Shown one piece after another: positions 12,404 through 23,520 of a stretch of 64,000 nt of DNA. The stretch comes from Diatrype stigma. Lineage: Eukaryota > Ascomycota > Sordariomycetes > Xylariales > Diatrypaceae. The notes beneath the pieces are model-generated. The model was not told the DNA's origin. It saw only the letters and a list, made by a program, of their open reading frames with translations, and made no database searches. The stretch lies in contig JAKJXP020000001.1 of the NCBI GenBank assembly GCA_022225965.2, positions 310,001 to 374,000 of the forward strand. Reading direction: 5' to 3'. The first letter of the stretch is position 1; each line of letters begins with the position of its first letter. Made by a program: the position numbers and the translations under genes.

Positions 12404-12923
12404 CCATTGGCAACTGGCACTGGAAGCTTTTGGGCACCTAGCACCTGGCGCTGCAGGTAGGTAGGTGGCAGCAGCAGCTAGGCTGCTTACATAAGCTAGA
12501 GGGCTTGCAACAGCTAGGGGGCTTGCAACAGCTAGGTGGTTTGGAACAGCTAGGTGTAATTACAGCTAGGTGCAATTATAGGTGCCAGCAGCTACTAGTA
12601 CTAATACAGGTAGGTGACCCATATAACTAGAGGATGCACCCAATCGGAGGGCTCGAACTGTGGCAGCAGGTAGGTGGCAGCAGGTAGGTAGGTGGCAGCA
12701 GGTAAGTAAGTGGCAATAGGTAAGTAGGTGGCAGCAGGTAGGTAGGTGGCAGCAGGTAGGTAGGTGGCAGCAGGTAGGTAGGTGGCAACAGGTAGGTAGG
12801 TGGCAGCAGGTAGGTGGCAGTAGGTAGGTGGTATAAGGCACCTAGCTTACGTAAGCCACCTAGGCTGTAAGGGCCGTGATTGGGTGTATTATACGGAATT
12901 ACGGGTCTGCCGGAGTGGAAAAG

Positions 12924-12979
12924 CCCCCCCTCCCCCCCCCGAAGGAGGGGGGGAGGGGGGGTTGGGGGGGGAGGGGGGG
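12924..12979. repeat. C-run/G-run hairpin 2
   Basis: Same motif as the copy at 12366, with an extra G-rich extension (G-run, TT, G-run, A, G-run). It has the same left flank and is followed by the unit tail block that ends in CCTCACGT. Confidence 0.9.
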
Positions 12980-14562
12980 CCGTTGGCAACTGGCACTGGA
13001 AGCTTTTGGGCACCTGGCACCTGGCGATGCGAAGCTTCTGCGCACCTGGCACCTGCCACTGGAAGGTTTTCCGCACTTACAGCTACTAGAAGCTGTATGC
13101 ACTGACCACCTAAAGCTGGCATTTAACACTTGGGCTCTTGTGCTCCTCCGGATCGGGGGGGCCTCACGTTTTTCTATGGGAGTTGGGTGGAGTCGGCTGT
13201 CCCAAATAGGAAAGTAACTCAATATGCGCATAGCGGCCCGTGCACTCCTAAAGCGGCTAGTGCCGGTATGGGCTAGGCTTTAACGGGCTAGCTTGGCGTC
13301 TGCTTTAAGCTGTGAATGGCCCGCGCTAGGCCCAATACAGCTAGGCTATGGCCCAGCCCAAACCGTAAATGGCTAGCTTCTGGCGTAGTGCCACTTAATT
13401 GGAGCTGGCCCTGCTGCTACCTACCTACCTGCTGCAATACTGGCCCGCTGATTGGGTGCATCTTCAGTTTATGTGGGTCACCGACCTGTAATTGCTGCCA
13501 CCTACAATTGCACCTACTGTTGCACCTAGCTGTTGCAAGCCACTTAGCTTACGTAAGCGGTCGAATTGCTGCTGCCACCTATCTGCTGCCACCTACCTGC
13601 TGCCACCTACCTGCTGCCACTTACCTACCTGCTGCTACCTACCTACCTACTGCCACTTACCTACCTACTGCCACTTACCTACCTACTGCCATTTACTTAC
13701 TTGCTGCCACTTACCTACCTGTTGCTACCTATCTACCTGCTGCAAGTCCTAGCCCTCCGATTGGATGCATCCTTGGTTTAAGTGGGCCAATTACCCATAT
13801 TAATAGCTGCTGGCACCTATAATTACATCTAGCTGTAATTACATCTAGCTGTTCCAAACCACCTAGCTGTTACCAGCCCTCTAGCTTATGTAAATTCCCT
13901 AGCTTACGTAAGCATCCTAATTACTGCTGCCATTTACCTACTTGCTGCCACTTACCTACCTGTTATACCTAGCTGCAAGTCCTAGCCCTCCGATTGGGTG
14001 CATTCTTTATATATGTGGGTTACCTACTTATATCAGTACTAATAACTGCTGGCACCTATAACTGCACCTACTATTATAAGCCACTTAGCTGTTGCAAGCC
14101 CCTTAGCTGTTATAAGCCCCTAGCTAGTAGCAGCCACTTAGCTTACGTAATTCACCTGGCTATTGGCAGCCACCTACTTACCTGCTGCCACCTAACTCCT
14201 GCTGCCACTTATTGCTGCCACCAAGCTATAATCCTAGCCCCCTAATTGGGTGCATCTTGGTTTAAGTGGGCCACTTACCTATACTAATAGCTGCTAGCAC
14301 CTATAATTGCACTTATAACCTGCACCTAATTGCTGCAGCTATTACAGCCCATTTAGCTTACATAACTTAGTTAAGTAAATTACAATAACTAAGTAAGTAA
14401 GTATAATTATAGGTGCAATTATAGGTGCAATTATAGGTGCAATTATAAGTGCTAGCAATTATAAGTCGGCGACTCACATAAATTAAGAATGCATCCAATT
14501 AGCGGGCCAAGATTGTAACAGGTAAATAAGTAATAATAAATAAATAGGTAATAATAGGTAAA

Positions 14563-14857
14563 TACCGTTTTATCCCTTTAAATTCGTCCCTTAGCAAAAG
14601 TCGATCGGCATTGCTTTAGCCGACTTTGCTTAGTTTCCGCTAGAGGCTCAGATTATGTAATATTAAACGACTAGTTATGCGTTATTTTTTTGCTAGCAAC
14701 TGATATCCCTAATAAGAAACGCGTTATTTTTATCGTATTACGTCAACTTTCCCCAGCAATTTCCCGTACGAATTCGACCCTGTAGTAAAAATAAGGTAGT
14801 ACGCTAGTACGTCGATCATTTTAGACCAGAGGACGAATTTAAAGGGATAAGACGGTA
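14563..14857. mobile_element. Nested MITE with 24-bp terminal inverted repeats and TA target duplication
   Basis: The left end is TA followed by CCGTTTTATCCCTTTAAATT (and CGTC). The right end, reverse complemented, is TA followed by CCGTCTTATCCCTTTAAATT (and CGTC). That is one mismatch in 24 bases. The TA on both sides fits a Tc1/mariner-type TA target duplication, leaving an element of about 291 bp (14565-14855). It has no coding capacity, its composition differs from the surrounding minisatellite, and it interrupts repeat unit 2. The superfamily is inferred from the TA duplication and length only. Confidence 0.85.
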
Positions 14858-15472
14858 GGTGGCAGCAGGTAGGTAGGTGGCAATAGGTAGGTAGGTGGCA
14901 GCAGGTAAGTAGGTGGCAGCAATTACAGGTCGGCGACCCACATAAACTGAGGATGCACCCAATCAGCGGGCCAGTATTGCAGCAGGTAGGTAGGTGGCAG
15001 CAGGTAGGTAAGTGGCAGTAGGTAGGTAGGTGGCAGCAGGTAGGTGGCAGCAGGTAGGTGGCAGCAGGTAGGTGGCAGCAGGTAGGTGGCAGCAGGTAGG
15101 TGCAATTGTAGGTACAATTGTAGGTGCAATTGTAGGTGCCAGCAATTCCAGGTCGGCGACCCATATAAATAAAGGATGCACCCAATCAGCGGGCCAGTAT
15201 TGCAGCAGGTAGGTAGGTAGCAGCAGGTAGGTAGGTGGCAGTAGGTAGGTAGGTGGCAGCAGGTAGGTGGCAGTAGGTAGGTGGCAGCAGGTAGGTGGCA
15301 GCAGGTAGGTGGCAGTAGGTAGGTGGTATAAGGCACCTAGCTTACGTAAGCCACCTAGGCTGTAGGGGCCATGATTGGGTGTATTATACGGAATTACGGG
15401 TCCAGGTACGTAAGCTGTGGGCTACAATTGGATGCATCGTACGGAATTACGGGTCTGCCGGAATGGAAAAGC

Positions 15473-15528
15473 CCCCCCTCCCCCCCCCGAAGGAGGGGGG
15501 GAGGGGGGGTTGGGGGGGGAGGGGGGGC
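15473..15528. repeat. C-run/G-run hairpin 3
   Basis: Third copy of the C7-T-Cn / GAAG / G-run hairpin, in the tail block of unit 2. It has the same G-rich extension as copy 2. Confidence 0.9.
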
Positions 15529-15839
15529 CGTTGGCAACTGGCACTGGAGCCTTTCAGGCACCTGGCACCTGGCGATGCGAAGCTTCTGCGCACCTGCCAC
15601 CTGCCACTGGAAGGTTTTCCGCACTTGCAGCTAGCTAGTACTAGAAGCTGTACGCACTGACCACCTAAAGCTGGCATTTAACACTTGGGCTCTTGTGCTC
15701 CTCCGGATCGGGGGGGCCTCACGTACATAAGTGTCCGAGGTTTCAGCATTGCTAGGATGGTGGTTTCAGCATCTTCTTAGCCTGTCGCGTCTGTCCCTTG
15801 TTCTAGTTAATGAGGCCGTCTCTGCACTATCTTGGCTAT

Positions 15840-16690
15840 TACGAATTTATCCGCTTTATTTTTATTTTTATTCGTTATTAAGGCAACAAATAAAATAATA
15901 ACAAGTTACGATAAATTCATTAAATAATAATATAAATAAAAAACGAAAATATAACCTAAAAATTCGCCTTATAACAAAACCTTAGTTTTTTAAATTTCTT
16001 AACGAACGAAATTTCCCTTATTTTGTTTAAATATTCTTATAATTCATAATTATATATTTTACAAACGACAACGACGAAGATTTAAATTATATATCCGAAT
16101 TATTCGGTCGTTTCCTTTCGTTATTAAGTCTTAATGACGTATTTATTATTTCTTTATTTTACGATTTAAACGAAATCGATTTATTCGGATTCGAAGCAAT
16201 TTTATTCGAATTCATATTTGTTATGGACGTTCCGGACTCCCTGCTTCTAGCTAGGAGTGCCGGCGGCGTCGATAACGTCGACTGTATATAGGGGCACAGC
16301 ACCGCTATGTAGTGCTCAGTATTACTTATTACCAGTATAGGGGTAAAGTTATAAAGTAGTAAAAGCATGAATTGCTATGGAGTACTAGGGACTCCAAGGA
16401 CTTCTATATAGTCCTTGGCAGTACTAGGTAGGGATACGTAGTACTGAGTAATCCTAGGGACTACTGTATTACGTAACATATTTAAATATATATTTATATT
16501 TATTCCGGACTTTATACGAATATTTTCGCCCTTATTTTGTTTTATTCTTAAATTAAATCCAGTTTTTAACGCTTTTATTTTTTTTAGTTTATTAAACGAA
16601 TCCATTTACGGCTATATGCTTTTTTTTAAATTATCCGTTAAATCTTATTTTAATACAGAACCTATAATAAAGCTTGGAAAAATACGCAAA
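15840..16690. repeat. AT-rich, RIP-like decayed element
   Basis: This is strongly AT-rich DNA in which most remaining cytosines are followed by G, C or T, while CpA/TpG are scarce. That is the pattern left by repeat-induced point mutation of a former repeat. On the minus strand an open frame rich in Asn, Lys and Ile continues on both sides of the solo LTR at 16219-16478. The original element type was not identified. Confidence 0.7.
16219..16478. mobile_element. Solo LTR with TGTTA...TAACA ends and 4-bp target duplication
   Basis: A 260-bp segment of balanced composition lies inside AT-rich DNA. It begins TGTTATGGACG and ends TACGTAACA, the usual inverted ends of fungal LTRs. It is flanked on both sides by TATT (16215-16218 and 16479-16482). 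Removing the segment and one TATT restores one continuous minus-strand frame. A TATA-like CTGTATATAGGGG (around 16282) could be the LTR promoter. No matching internal retroelement sequence adjoins it, so it is read as a solo LTR. Confidence 0.75.
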
Positions 16691-16725
16691 TATTAAGCCA
16701 AGGTTTAAGCTTAAGGCCATCATCA

Positions 16726-16749
16726 GTCGTCGTCGTCGTCGTCGTCGTC
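16726..16749 (+). repeat. (GTC)8 microsatellite
   Basis: Eight perfect GTC units at the right edge of the AT-rich element. Confidence 0.95.
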
Positions 16750-16752
16750 GTG

Positions 16753-18855
16753 GATGTCGATCTCAGCACGAATCATGATTCAATATCAGTAGCTAAATAT
16801 CAGGTTACCACAATTGGATTTCTCCCCAGGGCAATACTTTCAGCTATCACATGAGCCTCACCTCACCTATTCTCACAAAAAATCAACATCTATCAAGTAT
16901 CATGAAGGTAGTCAACAATCGCGTGGAGTAGCTGAAGACACTCGATTCACCCTATATTGTATCGTCTCTCATTCCCGTTTCGTAGCATCAACGGCATGAT
17001 GACTTACAAAAATATTTATGTCAAAGATGGCCGCTCGTGTTTAATGAATAATTATGACGAAGTAGATGTTTATGACAACGACTGGCATATACTAGAAAGG
17101 TTGACGTCATATGATATATGATAGCCAGTGCAACTACTTCCTGCGATACGGAGAAATGTCTGACAAGCTATACGTTGCTATATCTCCATGGTCCTATATA
17201 CAGAAGTATGACGCAAATAACCATTGGCCCGGACCCTGAACTTATTTTGATTTGTTTTGGCTGAACAATCAAACTACTGAGCAGCATCGGGATGAGCTTA
17301 GTTTAGTATAAGCCTTGACTGAAAGCATGCGGCCATGCGCTCGCTAGGTTGCAGAATGGTGCTATAGGTCGCGGGGGCCTCAGGGCTACAGCACACAGCA
17401 GCAGCACTCGTATAAATATGGACGGTTGAGATTATGGTAAGCATCGACTGTAGCATCGAATCTGTCCGTGACGCTGTATATATCCAGCAGGAAGGCGAGC
17501 AGTTATTTGAATGGAATGTATGAACCTCAAGATTCTAGACAAGCAGTTCTATTATGTAGGTAGTAAGTACATACATAGTTGGTTCTCATCGCCTTGATAG
17601 TGATATAACTAAAAGACCAGGCTGGAATATACAGGAGCAATAGTTCGATCTTACAAACGTCGAGGTCTTATATACGGATAGCCGGCACCTCAATCATCAG
17701 ATACTATCCCATGTAAGCAGCTAATCAGCTAGGCAAGTCTTCCCCTCCAGTTTTACTTACAGCCACCCTAACACATATAAGTAGTGGGGGAGGGGATAAA
17801 CACCTGGGAGTTGTTCATGGTACCTGGTACTTAAGTATATTTGAAAACAGAATCATTGGCTGCAAATAACTCGGCAGCCTTGTCCAACGGAAACACGACG
17901 TCAAAAAGGGATGCGAATTGTTTTGACTAGGCCGTGATACGGTCCAATGTTGAGCTGCATTGGTGGAGTCTAAAAATGGCATCGTCGTAAGCTGGAGCTG
18001 GCCCAGTGCGGCATCATGTTGGTACGGGCCCATTAAACATCCCGCGAAGTACCTAGCTGCAGATCGTAGGTACCTGAGCATAGAGTTTGGGCATATCTAT
18101 ACTTGTCTATACCTCCCCGAAGGCACCTGCGGCTGAGTTGCGTGCTTTGCTGATGTGTGTGTCGACGTACATAATCGATGAACTAATCGCTGCACTGAAG
18201 GAGAGCTCGAATTCATGACACTTGTTGCCATCATAAATCCTCACGACACAACACAACACAGCAAACACATCGCATCAAATCACATCACAACACCCGAACA
18301 CCACACATACACACACACACATACACACTCACATAAGGTTTAGGTGGGTGTGCAAAGCCCGGCAAGACGCCAACACTTCAGGTTCGACACGACACGACGC
18401 AATACAGCATCGCCTAGCTTCCTTATCTCTTACATCAGCCTTTTGCAACAGGCAACAAGGAATGCAAAGCTAACCCAGCCCATCAACTACCTACCCACCT
18501 AGATACTTACTAAGTTACCTACCACCTACCAACCTATTATATTTATCGTATCCTATTTACTTATCAAATTCAGTCATATACAAGGTCAGCGAGTCGCCCC
18601 CTAACTGCCCGATTTCTCAGCACTGTTACTTGAGGCTGACTAGGGTGTCTGTCTCAGTTGCTTTCATCTTGCACCGTTCATCTACCGAAACTCCGAATCC
18701 ATATTGAGCTAACCGATCGAAGGCACGTCTGGAACGTTCATCATCGCTATACACCTCCCGAATCACGCCACATCCCTCCCACCTTTTCCTGCTTCCACTG
18801 CAGGCCGCTTTGCTATGATCATCGACATATTATCGCCACTACCTCTTGCGAGAAC
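16753..18855. other. Intergenic region and VPS10 promoter
   Basis: No gene was recognised. The last 600 bp have a CA-rich tract (about 18240-18330, runs of ACACA and CACATC) and CT-rich sequence up to the VPS10 start, typical of fungal promoters and leaders. The frame upstream of 18856 stays open to 18658 but carries no signal peptide, so it is treated as leader. Confidence 0.6.
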
Positions 18856-21800
18856 ATGAGGGCTAGGAGACCTTCTGCGGCGGTAGCCTCCACCTGGCGA
18901 ACCGTCATCCTGCTGACGGGCCTCCTTTTGCTCACTTGCAACCTCGTCAGCGCGAAAGGCGACCCGATTATCACCTCCACCTCCTTCGATAATCCCCCAA
19001 ATAATCTAAACTACTTCCAAGGCTCCAATGTCATCCTGTTCCAAGAATCCTTCGCCGGTACGATATGGCGATCTACCGATGCGGGTGCCACCTGGAAGAA
19101 GGCCGAAGGCATCGAACATGATAAAGCTCACGCCCTGGTCATGCACGATTATGATCCGGACCGTGCCTATGTCCTGACGAGGGGCAACCTGCACTGGAAG
19201 ACGCAGGATAAGGGAGAGACATGGTCTACCTTTTTCACTGATGCGTATACCAGCAATATGAGGGACTTTGGTTGGATGTCTTTTCACGCCGACGACCCAG
19301 ACCGCATCATATTCTATGGCATGGACTGCGAATCTATATTCTGCGAGGAGGTCGTCATGTACACCATCGATGGTTTCGAGAAGGATGCCAAGTTCCTGCG
19401 TAACAATGCTAACGGCTGCTGGTGGGCCAAGTCTTCCCACCTCTTCACTACGGGGCAGGATGATCTCGACGCCAACAGGATCATGTGCATTGTTCGCGAT
19501 GGCGGCTTTTTCAGCATGAGGGAGGACAACCGACTTCTTATCTCCGATAATTTTTTCGACGCCAGCCCCGATGATTCCACCGGGACCCTTCAGGAGTTCG
19601 AGCCGGATTTGGACAACGGAAAGGCCGTCCAGGGCGCCGTGAATATAGCCATTGTTAAGAAGTACCTCCTAGTGGCTACCACCTCGAAGAACACGGACGA
19701 GATGGCATTGTACGTCAGTCGTGATACTATGCACTGGCACCGGGCCGTCTTCCCTGATGATCACCGGCTGGACGAAAAAGCCTATACCGTTCTCGAAAGC
19801 ACGAATTACAGCATACAAGTGGATGTCATGACGAGCACCAATTTGTTCCAACCGATGGGTGTCATCCTGACCAGTAATTCCAATGGCACTTATTTCACAA
19901 GGAACGTAGAACACACGAACCGCAACCTCTGGGGCAATGTCGACTTTGAAAAGGTCTCTGGGATCCAGGGCATCTTCCTCGTCAACCAGGTCGATAACTG
20001 GGAGCAGGTGACGCAGAGTGCACTCACCCAGAAGGAAATCAAGACGAAAATCACCTTCGACGATGGGAGGACTTTCGAGTCAGTCAAGACGGGCGATGAT
20101 GATATTCATCTCCACTCGATCACCGAAGTAAACAATGTAGGTCCCATATTTTCAAGCCCTGCCCCTGGCCTCGTCATGGGAAATGGTAATAAGGGCAAAT
20201 ATCTGGAAAGCTTTTATGATTCAAATCTCTATGTGTCGGATGATGCAGGACGGACATGGATTGAAGGTCCCAAAGGGCCTCATAAGTACGAGTTCGGCGA
20301 CCAAGGGTCCATTCTGCTGGCCGTAAGGGATAGCGATAGTGACAAGGCCGATGTCGACGAACTACGGTATTCTTTGGATCATGGAAAAGAGTGGAAAACG
20401 GTCAAGTTGCCGAAGGATCTCAAGATACTCCCATGGACATTGACGACAGCGCCTGGTTCAACTAGCCTGAAATTCGTCCTCACTGCGCACACAGGATCCA
20501 AAATGGAGGCCACTGAGTCCTATGTCATCTCCATCGACTTCGACGGCATGCACGAGGATACATGCAAAGACAGCGATATGGAAGATTGGTATGCACGGCT
20601 AGATGATGATGGGAACCCTAGCTGTGTCATGGGTCATAAACAGAAATACCGCCGGCGCAAAAAGACCGCCGAGTGCTTCATCAAGCAGGAGTTCAAGGAC
20701 CCAGTCCCTGAATTTGAGCCGTGCGAATGTACCGATGCCGACTTTGAGTGCGACTTCAATTTCCAACGAGACGGTGACGAGTGCAAGTTGGTTGGTACGG
20801 TACTAGCTCCGGAAGGGACTTGCAAGAGCGGCGACCCCGACGAGACTTTCAAGGGTTCTTCTGGTTGGCGCCTGATTCCCGGAAACCAGTGCAAGCGTAA
20901 AAGTGGTAGCCAAAAAGATGAAGAGAAGGAATGGAAATGCGCTGACTCCAAGATTCCGCCAACTGCACCCGGCAGTGGGAATGTGAACCATACTCTAACT
21001 TCTTTCAAAGGAAGTTACAAGTATCTGGAAAAGCATTATCTTGAGCGGGGTGGAACTAGCACCAGGGACGACGAGGTCGTCATAGCGAGGCCTATCAGTT
21101 CGGACATGAGGGCCGCTGGAGACATATATATCACGCATGACCACGGCAAGACTTGGACCAGCCCTGAAAAACTCCGTAACGAGAAGATCTGGGCCATCGT
21201 CACGCATCCTCACGTCAAAGATATGGTCTTCTTCTTGACCACTGACAAGGAGGTATTCTATACAGCTGATCGAGGACGAAATTTCGATTCTTTCAAGGCG
21301 AGAGACCCACCAGATCTCCAAGCCGGCAGGCTACCTCTCACTTTCCACCCAGATAGAAAAGACTGGCTCATTTGGCACGGTAACAAATGTACGGACGGCA
21401 ACTGCTATCTAGAGGCCGCCGTTACCACCGACCGTGGCTTCAGTTGGACATTGCTTAGACGATACGTCGACAAGTGCGAGTTCACAGGATCCTCCGCATT
21501 CAGCGGATTCAGGAACGAAACACAGATCGTGTGTCTCGCGAAGGAGCGCGAGGACAATGAACCTGATAACCCCAAGCAGCTCCTGTACAGTGATGACTTC
21601 CCCAAGTATGACATGACTGTGGCCCAGGACGACGTTAAAGATTTTGCCAGTATGGCCGAGTTCATTGTGGTAGCCACGGAGAATCAAACCGAGAACACCC
21701 TGAATGCACTTGCAAGTATCAACGGGAGAGACTATGCCCACGCTCACTTCCCTTTCAACTTCGAGGTCCCGCATCAACGAGCCTACACCGTCCTGGATAG

Positions 21801-23520
21801 TTCAACTCATGCAGTCAATCTATTCGTCGTAACCGACGATGAGAAAGATCATCGCTACGGATCCATTCTCAAGAGTAATTCCAATGGAACATCCTATGTG
21901 CTGAGCGCGTCGGGTGTAAACTGCGACAACGACTATTATGTCGACTTTGAAAAGATGCTCGGGTTGGAAGGTATCATCTTGGTGAACATCGTTGAGAACC
22001 CAGACAGCGACTCGGAACCAAAAAGGCTACAGACGAAGATCAGTCATAATGATGGTTCCCAATGGGCTTTCTTACCACCTCCTTCAGTTGACGTCGACCA
22101 AAACTTGTACGACTGCCCCAACAGTTATGGAGACGAAACCTGCGCCTTGCACATCCACGGGTACACCGAACGAGCTGATCATGGGAAAACGTATTCTTCG
22201 GAGTCGGCAATCGGGCTCATGTTTGGCGTTGGCAATGTCGGTCCGATACTAGGCGATGCCAAGGACGCCGACACCTTCATGACGACCGATGCTGGGTTGA
22301 CCTGGAAGAATGTGAAGAAGGGACGGTGGATTTGGTCTATCGGTGATCGGGGGTCTATTGTTGTTCTCGCACCAAGGGATACAACTACCAAAACCATCTC
22401 GTTCTCGACTGACGAGGGCGACACATGGAACGACTATGAGTTCTCGGATACCCCAATCAGCGTTTCGGATATCACAACTTTACGGTCCGGCGCATCCCGG
22501 AAATTCCTCCTTTGGGGCGATGACGGTGGTCAGCTCGTCACCGTCAACCTGGATTTCACAGGTTTGGCTGACAGGCCGTGCAAGAGTCAGGAAGATAGCG
22601 AGGCGTCAGACTATTACCTGTGGTCACCAATGCATCCTCTGCAACCCAATGGTTGTCTGTTTGGCCATAAGAACCAATACCTCCGCAAGAAAAAGGATAG
22701 GAACTGCTACAACGAGAATGAGCTGGAGCATCTGTACCGTGTCGAGGACTGCAAGTGTACTCGACAGGATTATGAGTGGTAAGTCAACACGATGCTGATG
22801 TCTTTTTTCGCCAGCCTCAATCAATTTTGCTAATTTCCTCCCAGCGATTATAACTTCGAGCTGGATAATCACGGCCAGTGCAACCTGGTCGAAGGCCTGG
22901 AGCCCATTTCGGCCGAGCAGTACTGCAAGGAGCACCCGGACGCGATCGAATACTACGAGCCCTACGGTTTCCGCCGTATCCCCCTGACCACGTGCAAGGG
23001 CGGCGAGGAGATGGACAAGGTGCTCACGCCGCACCCGTGCCCAGGTCACGAGGAGGAATTCGAGCGCGCCCGCGGCGTCTCCGGCGTCGCCATCTTCTTC
23101 GCCGTCGTCATCCCCATCGCCTGCGCCTCCCTCGCCGGCTGGTGGGTCTGGCGCAACTGGGGCCAGGGCGGCAGCCGGTTCGGCCAGATCCGCCTCGGCG
23201 AGCAAGGCGGCGGGGGCGGCTTTGGCGGCTTCGACAGCGACGCCCCCTGGGTCAAGTATCCCGTCATCGCCGTCTCGGCCGTCGTGGCCGTTGTTGGTGC
23301 TCTGCCCCTGCTCGCGAGCAGCGTGTGGCGTAGCGCCACCTCCCTGTTCGAGGGTCGTAGCGGCGGCGGCGGCGGCGGTAATTACAGCTGGCTTCGCGGG
23401 GGAAGCCGCCAGCAGCGCTTCACGACGCGCGATAGCTTTGCCCGGAGACGGGGTGATTACACTATGGTGGATGAGGATGAAGGGGAGCTGCTAGGGGATG
23501 ATAGCGAGGACGAGGTTTGA
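18856..23520 (+). CDS. vps10: Vps10 sortilin-type sorting receptor
   Basis: Type I membrane receptor that carries carboxypeptidase Y and other vacuolar hydrolases from Golgi to endosome. The start at 18856 gives MRARRPSAAV and a hydrophobic signal peptide (VILLTGLLLLTCNLVSA). Exon 1 ends at 22778, a 66-bp intron (22779-22844) follows, and exon 2 runs 22845-23520, for 1,532 residues. Two Vps10 domains carry repeated Asp-box motifs (STDAGATW, DDAGRTW, THDHGKTW, TTDAGLTW, STDEGDTW), each followed by a Cys-rich 10CC module. A transmembrane segment (GVAIFFAVVIPIACASLAGW) is followed by Gly-rich linkers and a second hydrophobic stretch (VIAVSAVVAVVGALPLLAS). The tail ends with a YTMV (YxxPhi-type) motif and an acidic cluster suited to sorting by adaptor or retromer. 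Confidence 0.97.

Larger units (their letters stand above)
11171..13169. repeat. Composite repeat unit 1 (fold-back minisatellite)
   Basis: The unit starts TTTTCTATGGGAGTTGGGTG and ends CGGGGGGGCCTCACGT. After a head block (to about 11400), a minisatellite built on CACCTACCTACCTGCTGC is read in one orientation to about 11690. From about 11700 to 12850 the same family appears in the opposite orientation (GGCAGCAGGTAGGTAGGT). Complementary conserved spacers are also present in both orientations, for example the one around CTGATTGGGTGCATC. The whole is a long imperfect inverted repeat. Open frames here, rich in Leu, Pro, Cys and His, are repeat translations and not genes. Confidence 0.9.
13170..15724. 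repeat. Composite repeat unit 2 (fold-back minisatellite)
   Basis: Direct repeat of unit 1, with the same head block and the same tail block. The head differs by isolated substitutions (for example GCACTCC for GCACGCC). Minisatellite arrays run in the CCTACC orientation at about 13410-14300 and in the GGTAGG orientation at about 14385-15340. The unit is longer than unit 1, partly because of the nested MITE at 14563-14857. Confidence 0.9.

Noticed and set aside
12880..13217. Proline/glycine-rich frames over the C-run/G-run hairpins
   Set aside because: They arise from the homopolymer tracts and differ only by frame; no coding signal.
11493..15336. Many open frames encoding TYLLPPTCCHLP-like repeats on both strands
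   Set aside because: They are translations of the CACCTACCTGCTGC minisatellite. Several frames are open at once and none has a plausible start or exon context.
11171..15724. Helitron interpretation of the composite repeat
   Set aside because: No CTRR end preceded by a short hairpin, no AT host junction and no Rep/helicase coding sequence were found.
22624..23205. 193-codon minus-strand frame opposite the VPS10 C-terminus
   Set aside because: Shadow of the VPS10 coding strand, which has clear domain homology.
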